This document shows positions 1 to 10,120 of a stretch of 64,000 nucleotides of DNA, one piece after another. Location: assembly GCA_964007475.1 (NCBI GenBank), contig OZ023274.1, positions 79,495,303-79,559,302 of the forward strand, read 5' to 3'. Every line of letters begins with the position of its first letter. Position 1 is the stretch's first letter. The notes beneath the pieces were generated by a model. That model searched no databases. It had not been told where the DNA came from and saw only the letters and a program-made list of their open reading frames with translations. The DNA comes from Hybos culiciformis (lineage: Eukaryota; Arthropoda; Insecta; Diptera; Hybotidae). The translations under genes were made by a program, and so were the position numbers.

Positions 1-615
1 TTTTTTATGTTTTATTAAGTTATAAATATAAAAATATTACAAACAGAATCCATTTTATTTTTCTAATTTAATTTTTCTCTTTTTCTCTTTTGTTTTTCGC
101 GTGTGAACGGCGTTGAGCATAATGCTAGAGATAGAGTCGACGTAATTCACGCGCGTGTACGCACGTAAAAAATCAAATTGTATGAAAATGTATGAGACCG
201 GCTATACGCAACGACGTAAAACGTAGCTTACGCGCGTAAAAGTTGAAATATTTTAACTTTCCCAGTATTTTACGCCGTACATTGTGGAAATCATTTGTTT
301 ATAATTGTGTTGTTTATTTTGTTGTAATTAGAAAAAAAAATTGTGTTGTTTATTTTGTTGTATTTAGAAAAAAAAAAATTTACAAACAAATAATTATTTA
401 ATAAAATAAAAAAGTTCATAAATATAATTATATTCAAAAATAAAAATTAAATAATTATTTATTGCAAATTTATTAAAATTTTTTATGTTTTATTAAGTTA
501 TAAATAAATTAAAACGCATTATAAAAATATTACGAACAGAATCCATTTTATTTTTCTAATTTAATTTTTCTCTTTTTCTCTTTTGTTTTTCGCATGTGAA
601 CGGCGTTGAGCATAA
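1..615. repeat. Pair of about 130-bp direct repeats with inverted CG-rich motif
   Basis: The stretch from the window start to about 130 (oligo-T, then TTTTTCGCGTGTGAACGGCG, then TTGAGCATAA) recurs at about 478-616. The first copy runs into ATGCTAGAGATAGAGTCGAC (125 onward), which reappears in reverse complement at the ends of the next feature. Together this looks like the inner part of a composite repeat whose outer terminus is at 776-1108. No coding potential is seen. Confidence 0.6.
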
Positions 616-775
616 CAGGTAGAAAAAACAGGTTTTTTTTATTTTTTTTACGCGCGCATACGCGTGTGAATTACGTCGACTCTATCTCTAGCATAACAGG
701 TAAAAAAAACAGGTTTTTTTTATTTTTTTTACGCGCGCATACGCGCGTGAATTACGTCGACTCTATCTCTAGCAT
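616..775. repeat. 80-bp unit in tandem, two copies
   Basis: Two nearly identical units (616-695 and 696-775) begin AACAGGTA, contain a T-rich run, ACGCGCGCATACGCG and the reverse complement of the motif at 125-145, and end in CTCTAGCAT. The same CGTGAATTACGT/CTCTAGCATTA ending occurs once at 42690-42725, in the same orientation. A short in-frame ORF across the duplication is a by-product of the repeat. Confidence 0.8.
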
Positions 776-1108
776 TAGTCTTAAAAGCTCACTTGTCTAA
801 AAAGCTCACTTGTCTAAAAAGCTCACTGTCAAGTGATTTGAATCGACGCTGTCGCAATTTGAATTGACTTGATATAATGTCCCTCTCGAGGAAAATAGTA
901 ATAATTTTTATTGAAATTTGTATGAAAATGTACATAAAAATATTGCATAATTTTGTCAATTTTGTATAATTTCGCTAATTATGCAAATGCAATTGGTCAA
1001 TTTGGATTAATTAGAAATGAAAGCTCTATTTGAATTGATTGAAAATGAGAATTACTTATATATACGCAAAGGAACTTCGTTCCTATCTGGTGTCCTATGA
1101 CAGCTCTT
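776..1108 (-). mobile_element. Terminal part of CACAAGAGCTGTCATAG-type composite element (copy 1)
   Basis: Read on the minus strand, this begins CACAAGAGCTGTCATAGGAC at about 1108, continues through a GGAACGAAGTTCC palindrome and a TATATATAAGTAATTCTC stretch, and ends in AGCTTTTAAGACTAATG. The same succession occurs at 41500-42545 (plus strand, interrupted by a MITE) and partly at 8288-8415. A three-fold AAAGCTCACTTGTCTA tandem repeat lies at 782-830. No gene is visible. Confidence 0.65.
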
Positions 1109-1203
1109 GTGTTTTTTTTAATTTAGCTGTTTTTCTACCAAATTTAGCTGCAGCGATGAGAAAAAATTATTATAAATAATACTACCGGTACGTAATACTT
1201 GTG

Positions 1204-1405
1204 AGCGGCATATTTCAGTATTTTTCAAATATAATTACTTTGTATTGAGTACTTTATCAAATCCAATTACTTTTCGAAAAAAGTATTCAATACTTTTCAA
1301 AAACAATTACTTTGTATTCAGTACTTTATCAAATCTAATTACTTTTTTAAAGTAATCAGTACTTTTCAAATACAATTATTTTGTATTTGGTATTGGGAAT
1401 TATTT
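1204..1405. repeat. Degenerate tandem array of AATTACTTTGTATTCAGTAC units
   Basis: About three units of roughly 65-70 bp, each with CAAATACAATTACTTTGTAT followed by CAGTACTTTATCAAATC. The same array is at 43480-43690. Both are bordered on one side by an ACCGGTA motif (1187 and 43680), so this is probably the terminal array of an inverted-repeat element. No coding function. Confidence 0.6.
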
Positions 1406-2476
1406 GAAATCTTACATCTCAGTAGCATGTAGATAAAAGCGGTACCAAAATAATAGCGATATTAGCCAAATTAAAAAAAAACATGAGTGAAAAAAAAAGA
1501 AATTTTATAAGTATATTAAAATTTGACGCAAAATTTGAAGAAGTTTCATTACTGGCATTTGGACTAGCATTTTGATAGGCATTTTGGCTGGCATTTTGAT
1601 TGGCGTTTTGAGTGGCATTTTGACTGGCATTTGGAATGGCATTTGGACTGGCATTTCGACTGGTATTTCGACTGGCATTTCGACTGGCATTTCGACTGGC
1701 ATTTTGACTGGCATTTGGAATGGCATTTGGACTGGCATTTCGACTGGCATTTCTACTGGCATTTTGACTGGCATTTCGACTGGCGTTTCGACTGGCATTT
1801 TGACTAGCATTTGGAATGGCATTTGGACTGGCATTTCGACTGGCATTTCGACTGGCATTTTGACTGGCATTTCGACTGGCATTTTGACTGGCATTTCGAC
1901 TGGCATTTCGACTGGCATTTTGACTGGCATTTGGAATGGCATTTCGACTGGCATTTGGACTGGCATTTGGACTGGCATTTTGACTGGCATTTTGACTGGC
2001 ATTTGGAATGGCATTTGGACTGGCATTTCGACTGGTATTTCGACTGGTATTTCGACTGGTATTTCGACTGGCATTTCGACTGGCATTTCGACTGGCATTT
2101 TGACTGGCATTTTGACTGGCATTTTGACTGGCATTTTGACAGGCATTTGGAATGGCATTTGGACTGGTATTTCGACTGGCATTTCGACTGGCATTTCGAC
2201 TGGCATTTTGACTGGCATTTTGACTGGCATTTTGACTGGCATTTCGACTGGCATTTCGACTGGCATTTTGACTGGCATTTCGACTGGCATTTCGACTGGC
2301 ATTTTGACTGGCATTTGGAATGGCATTTGGAATGGCATTTGGACTGGCATTTCGACTGGCATTTCGACTGGCATTTTGACTGGCATTTCGACTGGCATTT
2401 GGACTGGAACGTCGATTTGCTGATGGGGCTTGGGGATTTTGGGATTGATCGACATTATTATCCGCTTCGGATCCAT
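1405..2476 (-). pseudogene. NASX-repeat exon, domain-less copy (family A, copy 1)
   Basis: About 75 copies of a 12-bp unit (TGGCATTTCGAC and variants) are open in several frames. The frame that matches the two related exons downstream is Asn-Ala-Ser-X. In that frame the exon would start after an acceptor TTTTAATCAATAG at 2477, with two bases of a split codon, exactly as in copies 2 and 3. It encodes a hydrophilic leader (SEADNNVDQSQ), the repeats, then NETSSNFA, and runs to a stop near 1405 without the helical domain seen at 6564 and 12303. A competing frame reads Met-Pro-Val-Glu/Lys/Gln and has an ATG at 2476, but nothing conserved is attached to it. I do not recognise the protein. It is probably a truncated relative or only an expanded minisatellite. 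Confidence 0.45.
1560..2410. repeat. 12-bp minisatellite, TGGCATTTCGAC type
   Basis: Uninterrupted 12-bp periodicity with variants at the ninth to eleventh bases (CGA, TGA, GGA), and TGGTATT in place of TGGCATT in some units. GGAATGGCATTTGGACTGGC marks a higher-order unit that recurs several times. Unit length is a multiple of three, so copy-number change never shifts the frame. Further copies lie at 7150-7378 and 12898-12932. Confidence 0.9.
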
Positions 2477-2530
2477 CTATTGATTAAAATATAGTTTTTT
2501 TTTTTAATATGACAAAAAAACAAATTTGTA
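2477..2530 (-). other. Intron-like flank of family A exon
   Basis: The minus strand reads TTTGTCATATTAAAAAAAA, then CTATATTTTAATCAATAG just before the repeat exon. The same 60-bp segment precedes the exons at 7379 and 12932. The conserved AATCAATAG is a good splice acceptor in all three. Confidence 0.5.
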
Positions 2531-3085
2531 ACAAAAAATTTTTTGCTTAGATTATTAAAAAAAAATATGTATTTTCTTTTATTTGCCATGAACATTTAAT
2601 AATTTTTAATGCGTTGGGGATCGTTTTGTTGTATTTAGTGCTATAGAATTTAGATCACTAAATGGAGTATTATATGCGTCAATACACATGCAATCATTTA
2701 GATGCATCTGCGTAAATAATGAAAAAATTTAGATGCATCAGCGTATATAATGAAAAAATTTATATGCATCAGCGTAAATAATGAAATCATTTAGATGTTT
2801 CGTATTGAATATTACGTAATACCTAAACAAACATAATATCTCTCACAATATTTCAATACAGCCAAATACAAAAAAAAAAAATGAGAAGAAAAAATATTCT
2901 CTCTTTGCAACTACCTCTCCTCCCCTACGCATTAAAACAGTATATTGGATATGTAAACAAAATTTGTTATACAACTCGTTCTGTATTTACACAAAAGTAT
3001 ATTGACACTTGTCAATTTACTAGGGCAACCAAAAATATGCTCTAAAAAGTAGATTCAAGCGCCTAAAATATGCGTTGAAAAAACA
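2531..3085. other. AT-rich gap with a 36-bp triplicate
   Basis: No gene seen. At 2692-2800 a unit of about 36 bp (ATTTAGATGCATCAGCGTAA, then ATAATGAAAAA) is repeated three times. The rest is simple AT-rich sequence. Confidence 0.6.
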
Positions 3086-3320
3086 CACGAAGCAGTCATA
3101 GGAGCTGCCGAAAGAAGTTTATACTTAAAAGATTTAAACTATGAAGTAACAATGGCTACAAATAATGGACTGCTTTTCGACTCATAACCTGATTTTTATT
3201 TTAATTTACATTTTGTACTAAGCCGCCCATTTATAGCTACTTTTATTTCATAGTTTAAAGCTTTTAAGTATTAACTTTTTTCGGCAGTTCCTATCACTGC
3301 TTCGTGTGTTTTTTTTTTGG
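3086..3320. mobile_element. Foldback terminus pair, CACGAAGCAGTCATAGGA type
   Basis: CACACGAAGCAGTCATAGGA, then CTGCCGAAAGAAGTTTATAC, then TTAAACTATGAAGTAACA at 3086-3150 is inverted at about 3235-3322, leaving a short centre with TTTACATTTTGTACTAAG. The same inverted pair occurs at 4238-4412, and single arms at 36885-36975 and 54490-54575. It sits directly beside 115-bp units and minisatellite, like the large element at 54485. Confidence 0.7.
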
Positions 3321-3334
3321 ATATTTAAAGCTGG

Positions 3335-3572
3335 GAAGACCCTAACCATAGCTTCCTATCCAAAATTTTTGGTCAGGTAATTCCACCCTCACTTCGACCC
3401 TCACTTCCGCCCTCACTTCCGCTCTCACTTCTGCCCTAACTTCCGCTCTCACTGCCGCCCTCACTTCCGCCCTCACTACCGCCCTGACTTCCGCCCTCAC
3501 TTCCGCTCACTTCCGCTCTCACTTCCGCCCTCACTTCCGCCCTCACTGCCGCCCTCACTTCCGCCCTGTGTA
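3335..3572. repeat. One 115-bp-type unit broken open by 12-bp TCACTTCCGCCC minisatellite
   Basis: The text TCCAAAATTTTTGGTCAGGTAA at 3359-3380 is the middle of the 115-bp unit seen at 4413-5577. Immediately after CAGGTAA it passes into about 16 degenerate TCACTTCCGCCC units and does not return to the unit. The same junction (CAGGTAA then minisatellite) occurs at 54815. All frames are low complexity and I call no gene. Confidence 0.75.
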
Positions 3573-3917
3573 CAAAATAATCAATTATTAAAAATAAAGA
3601 AATTAGCTACTACTATTCTAAAGAAAATATTTATAACTACTTAGGTAAATATGGAATTTTTGTAAAAAACTAAAGAAGTTAATCTTCCCTCGTGAGTAAA
3701 TGTGGATGAGGCTCACACATTTTTTTTACACATTTTTGTACATGAATCCTTCATCCATGGGATCAGATAAAAAAATGTATAAAACTCATTTTAACACATT
3801 ATTTTAATATTTACGTATTTTAAATCTTAAATGCTGAGATAAAGTAATAGAAATAAGAGTTTTAATAAAATCAATGAAATTAATTTAAAAAAAAATGTTT
3901 TTGGTTAAAAAATATAT

Positions 3918-4232
3918 ATGTAATTAAATTTTTGGAACAATTGTTCCCTATTATTCTTAATTTGTGGATGTGCTTTTAAAAGTTGAGAAATGTGTTGTTC
4001 GTTTTATTTTCTTGTCTCTCGATGTGAACTCAATGTTATTTTTTTTAAGTAAAACGTGTTAACTTGTTTTTATTAAATATTGTTAAAGATTTAAACTATG
4101 AAATAAATATAAATTAAATAATAAAAAAAAGAGTTGATAAAATAAATAAAAAAAAATTTACATGAAATAAACTAAATGTATAAACATTTTTTATTTTATT
4201 TTATAAGTATTATTACTTTTATTAAATTTTGA
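3918..4232 (+). repeat. 0.3-kb interspersed repeat, copy 1
   Basis: Starts GTAATTAAATTTTTGGAACA and ends in TTACTTTTATTAAATTTTG plus an A run. A second copy is at 11299-11600. This copy carries an extra ATTTAAACTATGAAATAAAT segment at 4087-4108, which resembles the neighbouring foldback arm. The A-rich end suggests a retroposed or SINE-like tail, but no promoter box is clear in this copy. Confidence 0.6.
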
Positions 4233-4237
4233 AAAAA

Positions 4238-4412
4238 AAAACACGAAGCAGTCATAGAACTGCCGACAGAAGTATATACTTAAAGATTTAAACTATGAAA
4301 TAACAGTGGCTACAAATCAGCAGCCCATCATTTGTAGCCACTGTTATTTCATAGTTTAAATCTTTTAAGTATAAACTTCTGTCAGCAGTTCTATGACTGC
4401 TTCGTGTTTTTT
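4238..4412. mobile_element. Foldback terminus pair, copy 2
   Basis: ACACGAAGCAGTCATAGAAC (4240) and its inverse GACTGCTTCGTGTT (about 4396-4410) enclose inverted TTTAAACTATGAAATAACAG arms and a short centre (CAGCAGCCCATCATTTG). The right arm passes straight into the 115-bp tandem array. Confidence 0.75.
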
Positions 4413-5577
4413 TTTTGTATGTTTTGCGCCGGCACGACCTAACCGTAGCTCCCTGCCCAAAAATTTTTCGGCAGATAATCTTAATATCACCGCAGCTACC
4501 TATTTTGAAAAAAAAATTTTTGTACATTTTGCGTCGGCACGACATAACCGTACCTCGCTGCCAAAAATTTTTCGGCAGGTAATCTTTATTTCACCGAAGC
4601 TACCTTTTTCGGAAAAAAAAAATGTTTGTGTATTTTGCGCCGGCACGACCTAACCGTAGCTCCCTACCCAAAAATTTTTTTGCAGGTAATATTAATTTCA
4701 CCGGAGCTACCCATTTTGAAAAAAAAAGGTTTTTCGTATATTTTGAGCCGGCACGACCTAACCGTAGCTTCCTACCCAAAAATTTTTTGGCAGGTAATCT
4801 TTATTTCACCGAAGCTACCTATTTCGGGAAAAAAAAATGTTTGTGTATTTTGCGCTGGAACGACCTAACCGTAGCTCCCTACCCAAAAATTTTTCAGCTG
4901 GTAATCTTAATTTCACCGGAGCTACCTATTTAAAAAAAAAAAAATTTCGTATATTTTGCTCCGGCACGACCTAACCGTAGCTCCCCACCTAACATTTTTT
5001 TTTCAGGTAATATTAATTTCACCGGAGCTACCTATTTAAAAAAAACAATAACTTTTCGTATATTTTGCTCCGGCAGGACTGAACCGTACCTCCCTGTCCA
5101 AAATTTTTTCGGCGGTAATCTTAATTTCACCGGAGCTACCTATTTAAAAAAATGTTTTTTTGTATATTTTGCGCCGGCACGACCTAACCGGAGCTCCCTA
5201 CCCAAAAATCTTTCGGCAGGTAATATTAATTTCACCGGAGCTACCTGTTTTGAAAAAAAAAAAAAAAATGTTTGTATATTTTGTTCCGGCACGACCTAAC
5301 CGAAGCTCCCTGCCCAAAAATTTTTCGGCAGGTAATCTTAATTTCACCGGAGCTACCTATTTAAAAAAAAAATATTTTGCGCCGGCACGACCTAACCGTA
5401 GTTCCCTACCCAAAAATCTTTCGGCAGGTAATATTAATTTCACCGGAGCTACCTGTTTTGAAAAAAAAATTTTTGTGTATTTTGCGCCGGCACGACCTAA
5501 CCGAAGCTCCCTGCCCAAAAATTTTTCGGCAGGTAATTTTTATTTTAACGGAGCTACCAATTTTGAAAAAAAAAATT
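4413..5577 (+). repeat. Tandem array of about ten 100-120-bp units
   Basis: Each unit reads GCGCCGGCACGACCTAACCG, TAGCTCCCTGCCCAAAAATT, TTTCGGCAGGTAATCTTAAT, TTCACCGGAGCTACCTATTT and an A/T run. GTAGCTCC and GGAGCTAC inside a unit are inverted with respect to each other. Further units are at 36124-36815 (opposite strand), 54575-54810 and 56600-56970. Short ORFs across the array are repeats of one another with no start or domain conservation, so they are not called. Confidence 0.9.
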
Positions 5578-5665
5578 TAGTTTTAAATAATTTGTAAACT
5601 GAAGATTTTTAAAATTAATTTGAATTTAAATTTTTCGCGCCAAATTATTTTGTTTTTATAAATAA

Positions 5666-6207
5666 AGGCCGGTATTCAACTGAAGATAAAGTACAAGATA
5701 AATTTTATCTTGAAAAGGAACATTATTGAGTGAGATAAAAATTGACACTAAATATATTTTGATAAAAACTACCTAAACAATTTTATTTTTAATTTACTTA
5801 CCTCCCAACTTTCATCCATTTTATTTAATTAATTTTACCAATATTATTTTATTATTATTATTATTTTATTTTATTATTTTAATTTTAATATTTTTTACCA
5901 ATTTCAGTTTAGAAATTATTTTAGTTTCTGATTTTTGTTTGTTTTCATCAAACAACAAACGTCAAATTCTTTTTCACGACCTAATGTCAAAATTTATCTT
6001 GAAAATAATGTTCAAAACATTCTTTGCAAGATGAATTTTTGAAATCAAATTTATTTGAGTGAAAATATTTTCATACAATTTTTACTCAGATAAATTTCCA
6101 TTTATCTTCAGTTGGGTACCGATAAATTAAATTCACTCAACTAAAATTTATATGAGATAAAATTTTATATGAAAAAGTTGATTTTATCTCCAGTTGAATA
6201 CCGACCT
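5666..6207. mobile_element. MITE, AGGCCGGTATTCAACTG family, copy 1
   Basis: Termini AGGCCGGTATTCAACTG and CAGTTGAATACCGACCT, flanked by TAA at 5663-5665 and 6208-6210. It interrupts the AT-rich 3' flank of the 115-bp array: the uninterrupted text TATAAATGACAAATGATTATTG is found at 6345-6368. The 3-bp TWA duplication and GG-rich terminus fit a PIF/Harbinger-type MITE. A second copy is at 23109. Confidence 0.85.
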
Positions 6208-6210
6208 TAA

Positions 6211-6460
6211 CAAATGATTATTGAACTACCTATTTTGAAAAAAAAAAAAAAATAAATAAAAAATTTTAGTTTTAAATAATTTGTAAACGAAAAATTTTTA
6301 AAAAATAATTTGAATTTAAATTTGTCGCGCCAAATTATTTTGTTTTTATAAATGACAAATGATTATTGAGTGGACCACTAATTTTTTTGAGTATTGAAAC
6401 GTCAAAAATCATGTCAGTTCGAATTCGATTTCGAATGTCGAATGAGTAGAATGAAAATGA
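6211..6460 (+). repeat. Conserved 3' flank of the 115-bp array family
   Basis: AGTTTTAAATAATTTGTAAA, TTTGAATTTAAATTT, TCGCGCCAAATTATTTTGTT and TTTTTTGAGTATTGAAACG follow each other here. The same block follows the arrays at 5577-5662 (before the MITE) and 56972-57140. It marks the far end of that composite family. Confidence 0.75.
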
Positions 6461-6563
6461 ATTTTTACCCCCTACAGAATTACTCAAATATATCATACAA
6501 CGCGCCTAAAAAAGTATAAACTTCAAAAAATAAATTCATTTAATTTTTAAAAATTGTTCTGAC

Positions 6564-7379
6564 CTTGTGAACCCCTTTCATCGTCTGAAGAATTTACGTC
6601 AGCGAATTGTCGCAAACGCCTTATTCTTTGTAAATCTCTTCTGATAATACCTAAGAAGTTGTCTAAAAAGCCAACAAAAATAGTCAACTCCTGGTATTCA
6701 TCTAAAATATTTTCTGAAAGTGTTTCTCTAGTAGTATCATCAAGTTCAACTTCATAATGTCTATAGACGTTGTTTGGGAAATCGGACAATGCAACAAGAA
6801 ATACCAACAATAAATCGTTTTGTCGGTAAATACCTCGTAAAATTCTTCTTGAAAAATGCGTATAATTTTGTAAACTTCCATCATGATATGCTAAAGCACT
6901 TGTTCTTTCGTCATCTAATTCATTATCGACGCCTATGACGATTATTGCTGTGTCCATAAAACGTCTTAAAAGTGTTATTCGATCAACGAACAAAATTCGT
7001 AAATCATCAGCCGGTTCCATTTCAGCGATTCCTGATCTTATGTCTAGTCCATTTTGTTCTGTACCTATTAAAACTGTTAGTTCATACAAAAACCTAGCAA
7101 TCAAATCTGTTCTAATTTGTAACGCAAAATCTGGAGCCGAATGAATGCCACTTAGATTGGCATTTGAACTTGCATTTGGAATGGCATTGTAAGTGGCATT
7201 TGGACTGGCATTTTGATTGGCATTTTGGCCGGCATTTGGAATCGCATTTGGACTGGCATTTTGATTGGCATTTTGGCTGGCATTTTGGCTGGCATTTCGA
7301 CTGGCATTTCGACTGGCATTTTGACTGGCATTTCGACTGGCATTTTGATTGGCATTTCGACTGGCATTTTGACTGGCAA
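6564..7379 (-). CDS. Unrecognised NASX-repeat protein, internal exon with conserved helical domain (family A, copy 2)
   Basis: An open phase-1/phase-1 exon of 816 nt (272 codons): acceptor TTTTAATCAATAG ends at 7380 and donor CACAAG|GTCAGA follows 6564. The first about 75 residues are roughly 18 Ala-Ser-Gln/Arg/Pro-Asn repeats, encoded by the 12-bp minisatellite. They lead into FALQIR and a domain of about 185 residues. The domain shares with copy 3 the signatures IGTEQ/IGIEQ, MEPA, FSRRILR-IY-QND-LL, DL-RIRR-R and DVN-S-DERG. It is charged and probably alpha-helical, without a signal peptide or cysteines. I do not recognise it. No initiation codon lies in the exon, so an upstream exon is expected but was not found. 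The frame is unbroken, which argues against a long-dead copy, although the donor is weaker than in copy 3. Confidence 0.55.
7150..7378. repeat. 12-bp minisatellite inside family A exon copy 2
   Basis: About 18 units of TGGCATTTTGAC/TGGCATTTCGAC. Units nearer the domain are more degenerate (for example GGCATTGTAAGTGGCATTTG) and encode variant residues, as expected if new units are added at the 5' side of the gene. Confidence 0.9.
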
Positions 7380-7439
7380 CTATTGATTAAAATCAAGTTT
7401 TTTTTTAATATGACAAAAAAACAAATTTGTAACACAAAA

Positions 7440-7562
7440 AAACATGTAAATGACTGTCATAACTGTCGTGGTATTCCTATTATTATATACGGAGTGTTCG
7501 GTCGTGGATTCAATTTCCACCTCAGACAAGAATTTGTGTTAATTTTTAAATTTGTCTTCTTG
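7440..7562 (+). repeat. tRNA-like SINE fragment shared by both family A loci
   Basis: Reads TAACTGTCGTGGTATTCCTA and later GGTCGTGGATTCAATTTCC, then CACCTCAGACA. The latter resembles a tRNA T-arm with a box B (GTGGA, seven-base loop, TCCAC). An almost identical segment is at 12998-13117, at the same distance upstream of the other family A exon, so it was duplicated with the gene. It could instead hold an upstream exon. No full cloverleaf can be drawn. Confidence 0.4.
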
Positions 7563-8287
7563 AGCTAAGTGTTTGTATATTTCAACGAAAAGGAGAAATA
7601 TGAGGTGGTGTATCATGTAGATAAAAGTGGTACTATACAACAACATAATAGCGATGTAATGGACGTGGAAAAAAGTGCTAGAAAATTATTAGCAAATTTA
7701 AAAAATATAAAAAAAACGTTAGAAACAAAGGAAATTTTATATATGTATTAAATTTTTAAAAAATTAATTTAATTTAGTAAATAATGTTCGATTTTCTATT
7801 TTTTGGATTTTTATTCGAAAGTACTAATAAAATAAGCCTTAGATCTCCATTTCTCTCTACCAGATAGTACCTTATATAGTTTTGAGTATCAAGCAATAAA
7901 AAAGTACGAAAAAGCGGAAAATTCAAATAAATTGAGCATTTGCAAAATATTTTTATTGTTTTAGAAAGGTAATAACAGTAAACGGTAAAAAAGTCGGCAT
8001 AATTCATATTTAAATTGCCAAATGTTGCTTTACCCAAACATAGTACCAAAACTATTTTTTCTATATTTCTTTATTTCTATATTTTCTTTTATTCGCCTTG
8101 AAAATTTAATAATTTTAAAAGAAATGATCATTTTCATTAATTTTATTAAAAATGTGTAACAACTATAAAAAATTTACCAATTAAAATTTTGTTTTCTTTT
8201 ATTAGCATTATATCGGAAAGTAATTTTATGTACAGCAACCTTTAATTTAATTACTCTCACGAAGAAAACGACAGCGTAACGTAATAA
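7563..8287. other. AT-rich stretch, no convincing gene
   Basis: A 60-codon plus-strand ORF at 7569-7751 (hydrophilic, Lys-rich) has no recognisable domain. A fragment of it (CATGTAGATAAAAG, AATAGCGAT) recurs near 1425-1480, so it belongs to a repeat. Nothing else seen. Confidence 0.5.
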
Positions 8288-8420
8288 AAAACACAAGAGC
8301 TGTCATAGGACACCCGACAGGAACGTAGTTCCTTTGCGTATATATAAGTAATTTTCATTTTCAATCAATTCAAATTGAGCTTTCATTTCCAATTATTCCA
8401 AATTGACTAATTGGTGCAGT
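8288..8420 (+). mobile_element. CACAAGAGCTGTCATAG terminus, copy 3
   Basis: ACACAAGAGCTGTCATAGGA, then ACCCGACAGGAACGTAGTTCC and TATATATAAGTAATT, as in copies 1 and 4, but after about 125 bp it passes directly into TCACTTCCGCCC minisatellite. Another terminus class (CACGAAGCAGTCATAGGA) is attached to the same minisatellite elsewhere. Confidence 0.7.
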
Positions 8421-8424
8421 TTCC

Positions 8425-8840
8425 GCCCTCACGTCCGCCCTCAATTTCGCCTCACTTCCGCCCTCACTTCCGCCCTCACTTCCGCCCTCACTTCCGCCCT
8501 CACTTCCGCCCTCACTTCCGCCCTCACTTCCGCCCTCACTTCCGCCCTCACTTCCGCCCTCACTTCCGCCCTCACTTCCGCCCTCACTTCCGCCCTCACT
8601 TCCGCCCTCACTTCCGCCCTCACTTCCGCACTCATTTTCGCCCTCACTTCCGCCCTTACTTCGCCCTCACTTCCGCCCTCACTTCCGCCCTCACTTCCGC
8701 CCTCACTTCCGCCCTCACTTCCGCCCTCACTTCCGCCCTCGCTTCCAACCTCACTTCGCCTTCACTTCTGCTCTGACTTCTGCCCTCACTTCCGCCCTTA
8801 CTTCCACCCTTCATTCCGCCCTCACATCAGCCCTCAAGTA
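8425..8840 (+). repeat. 12-bp TCACTTCCGCCC minisatellite
   Basis: About 33 units, the central ones perfect. It ends CCCTCAAGTAACAACAGATG and AAAATTTAAAAAAATTAAAA, which matches the flank after solitary units at 42880 and 45822. The 187-residue Leu-Thr-Ser-Ala frame and its antisense Arg-Ala-Glu-Val frame are consequences of a 12-bp repeat and are not called as genes. Confidence 0.9.
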
Positions 8841-8879
8841 ACAACAGATGAAAATTTAAAAAAATTAAAATACAATATA

Positions 8880-9235
8880 TTTTTTTTTATGGGAGCGGCT
8901 ACAGTTACGGCAAACGTAACTCTTTTTTTTTTTTTGGCAACCGTAATCCTGTTCGAAATTGACTAAAGTTACGGCAAACGTAACTCTATTTTTATTTTTA
9001 GAGTTACGGCAACCGTAATCCTGTTGAAAATTGACTAAAGTTACGGCAAACGTAACTCTTTTTTTATTTTTAGAGTTACGGCAACCGTAATCCTGTTGAA
9101 AATTGTTTAAAGTTACGGCAAACGTAAATGTTTTTTTTTTGAGAGTTACGGCAACTGTAATCCTGTAGAAAATTGTCTAAAGTTACGGCGGACGTAACTT
9201 TTTTTTTTTTTTTAGTGATTACGGCAAAATTTTTT
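8880..9235. repeat. Array of inverted TTACGGCAAACGTAACTC motifs
   Basis: AGTTACGGCAAACGTAACTC and GAGTTACGGCAACCGTAATC alternate five times with T runs and GTTGAAAATTGACTAA spacers (unit about 85 bp). Each motif is itself a palindrome-like TTACG/CGTAA pair. The layout resembles the arms of a foldback element; I cannot find its target duplication. Confidence 0.7.
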
Positions 9236-9435
9236 TTGCGCATTAGACTTTTTTTTTAAATAAAAAGTTGTTATGCTGAATGGGGGACGGCCGCCGCCTC
9301 CCCCAATTCCCCTAGGGCTTCTTTTTTTTTATTTTGCTTTGGCGCTTCGCGCTTTTAAAACTATTTTTGTATTTTTGTATAACGATGTAAGGTTTTACTA
9401 TTCTTGCATTTTTTGTATGACGATGTAAGGTTTTT
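9236..9435. other. Short GC-rich patch and duplicated target region
   Basis: GGGACGGCCGCCGCCTCCCC at 9284-9303 stands out in AT-rich sequence. ACGATGTAAGGTTTT occurs twice (9382 and 9420); the second copy is the insertion site of the foldback element that follows. Confidence 0.5.
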
Positions 9436-9989
9436 GGCTCTGGGAACTAACTCATCACGAACTAACTCCGCAAAACGAAAATGAACTCATCAAAAAAATG
9501 ACGTTTTTTCTTGATGAGTTAGTTCCTAAATTGATGAATTAATTCACTTTTTTATTTTGAGGAGTTAGTTCATTTTTAATTTTTACTTTAAATCCGCATT
9601 TTTGGATGAATTAATTCATTTTTAATTTGATGAGTTGATTCCACATTATTGAGGAGATAGTTCATTTGCATAAATATTCTTTTTTCTTCAATTTTGATGG
9701 CGCTGGGAACTAACTCATCACGAATTAACTCCGCAAAACGAAAATGAACTAACTCATCAAAAAAATGCGGATTTAAAGTAAAAATTAAAAATGAACTAAC
9801 TCCTCAAAATTTTAGGTGAATTAACTCATCAATAGAGGAACTAACTCATCAAAATTAATATTATTCTTAAAAATGGAACTAGCTCATCATTTTTAAAAGA
9901 TGAACTAAGTCATCAAAAATTGGAAATTATTAAATTTTTGATGACTTAGTTCATGATGAAGAAACTCATCAAAATTAGTTAATGAACTA

Positions 9990-10120
9990 AGAACGCACAC
10001 GAGCCACCACGCCCCGCGCCACGCGCTCCCGCACCCGCCGCACCACCACGCGCCCGCCGCGTCATCACGCGCCCGCCGCGTCATCACGCGTCCGTCGCGC
10101 CACCACGCGTCCGCCCAAGC
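9990..10120. repeat. GC-rich 20-24-bp minisatellite inside FB1
   Basis: About five variants of CCGCCGCGTCATCACGCG, almost pure G+C plus A in an AT-rich element. ORFs here (Arg/Trp-rich) are composition artefacts. Confidence 0.75.

Noticed and set aside
1505..2476. Met-Pro-Val-Glu/Lys repeat protein starting at ATG 2476
   Set aside because: This frame is not the one continued into the conserved domain at 6564 and 12303; the overlapping open frames are a consequence of the 12-bp unit.
4393..5597. Several 60-145-residue ORFs in the 115-bp array
   Set aside because: They repeat unit by unit, change frame with A-run length and have no domain.
7569..7751. 60-residue Lys-rich ORF
   Set aside because: Part of it recurs near 1425-1480 in a different frame context, so it is more likely repeat than gene.
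8403..8966. 187-residue ORF over the second TCACTTCCGCCC array
   Set aside because: Same reason; the copies at 42880 and 45822 keep the flank but have almost no repeat, so no protein is conserved.
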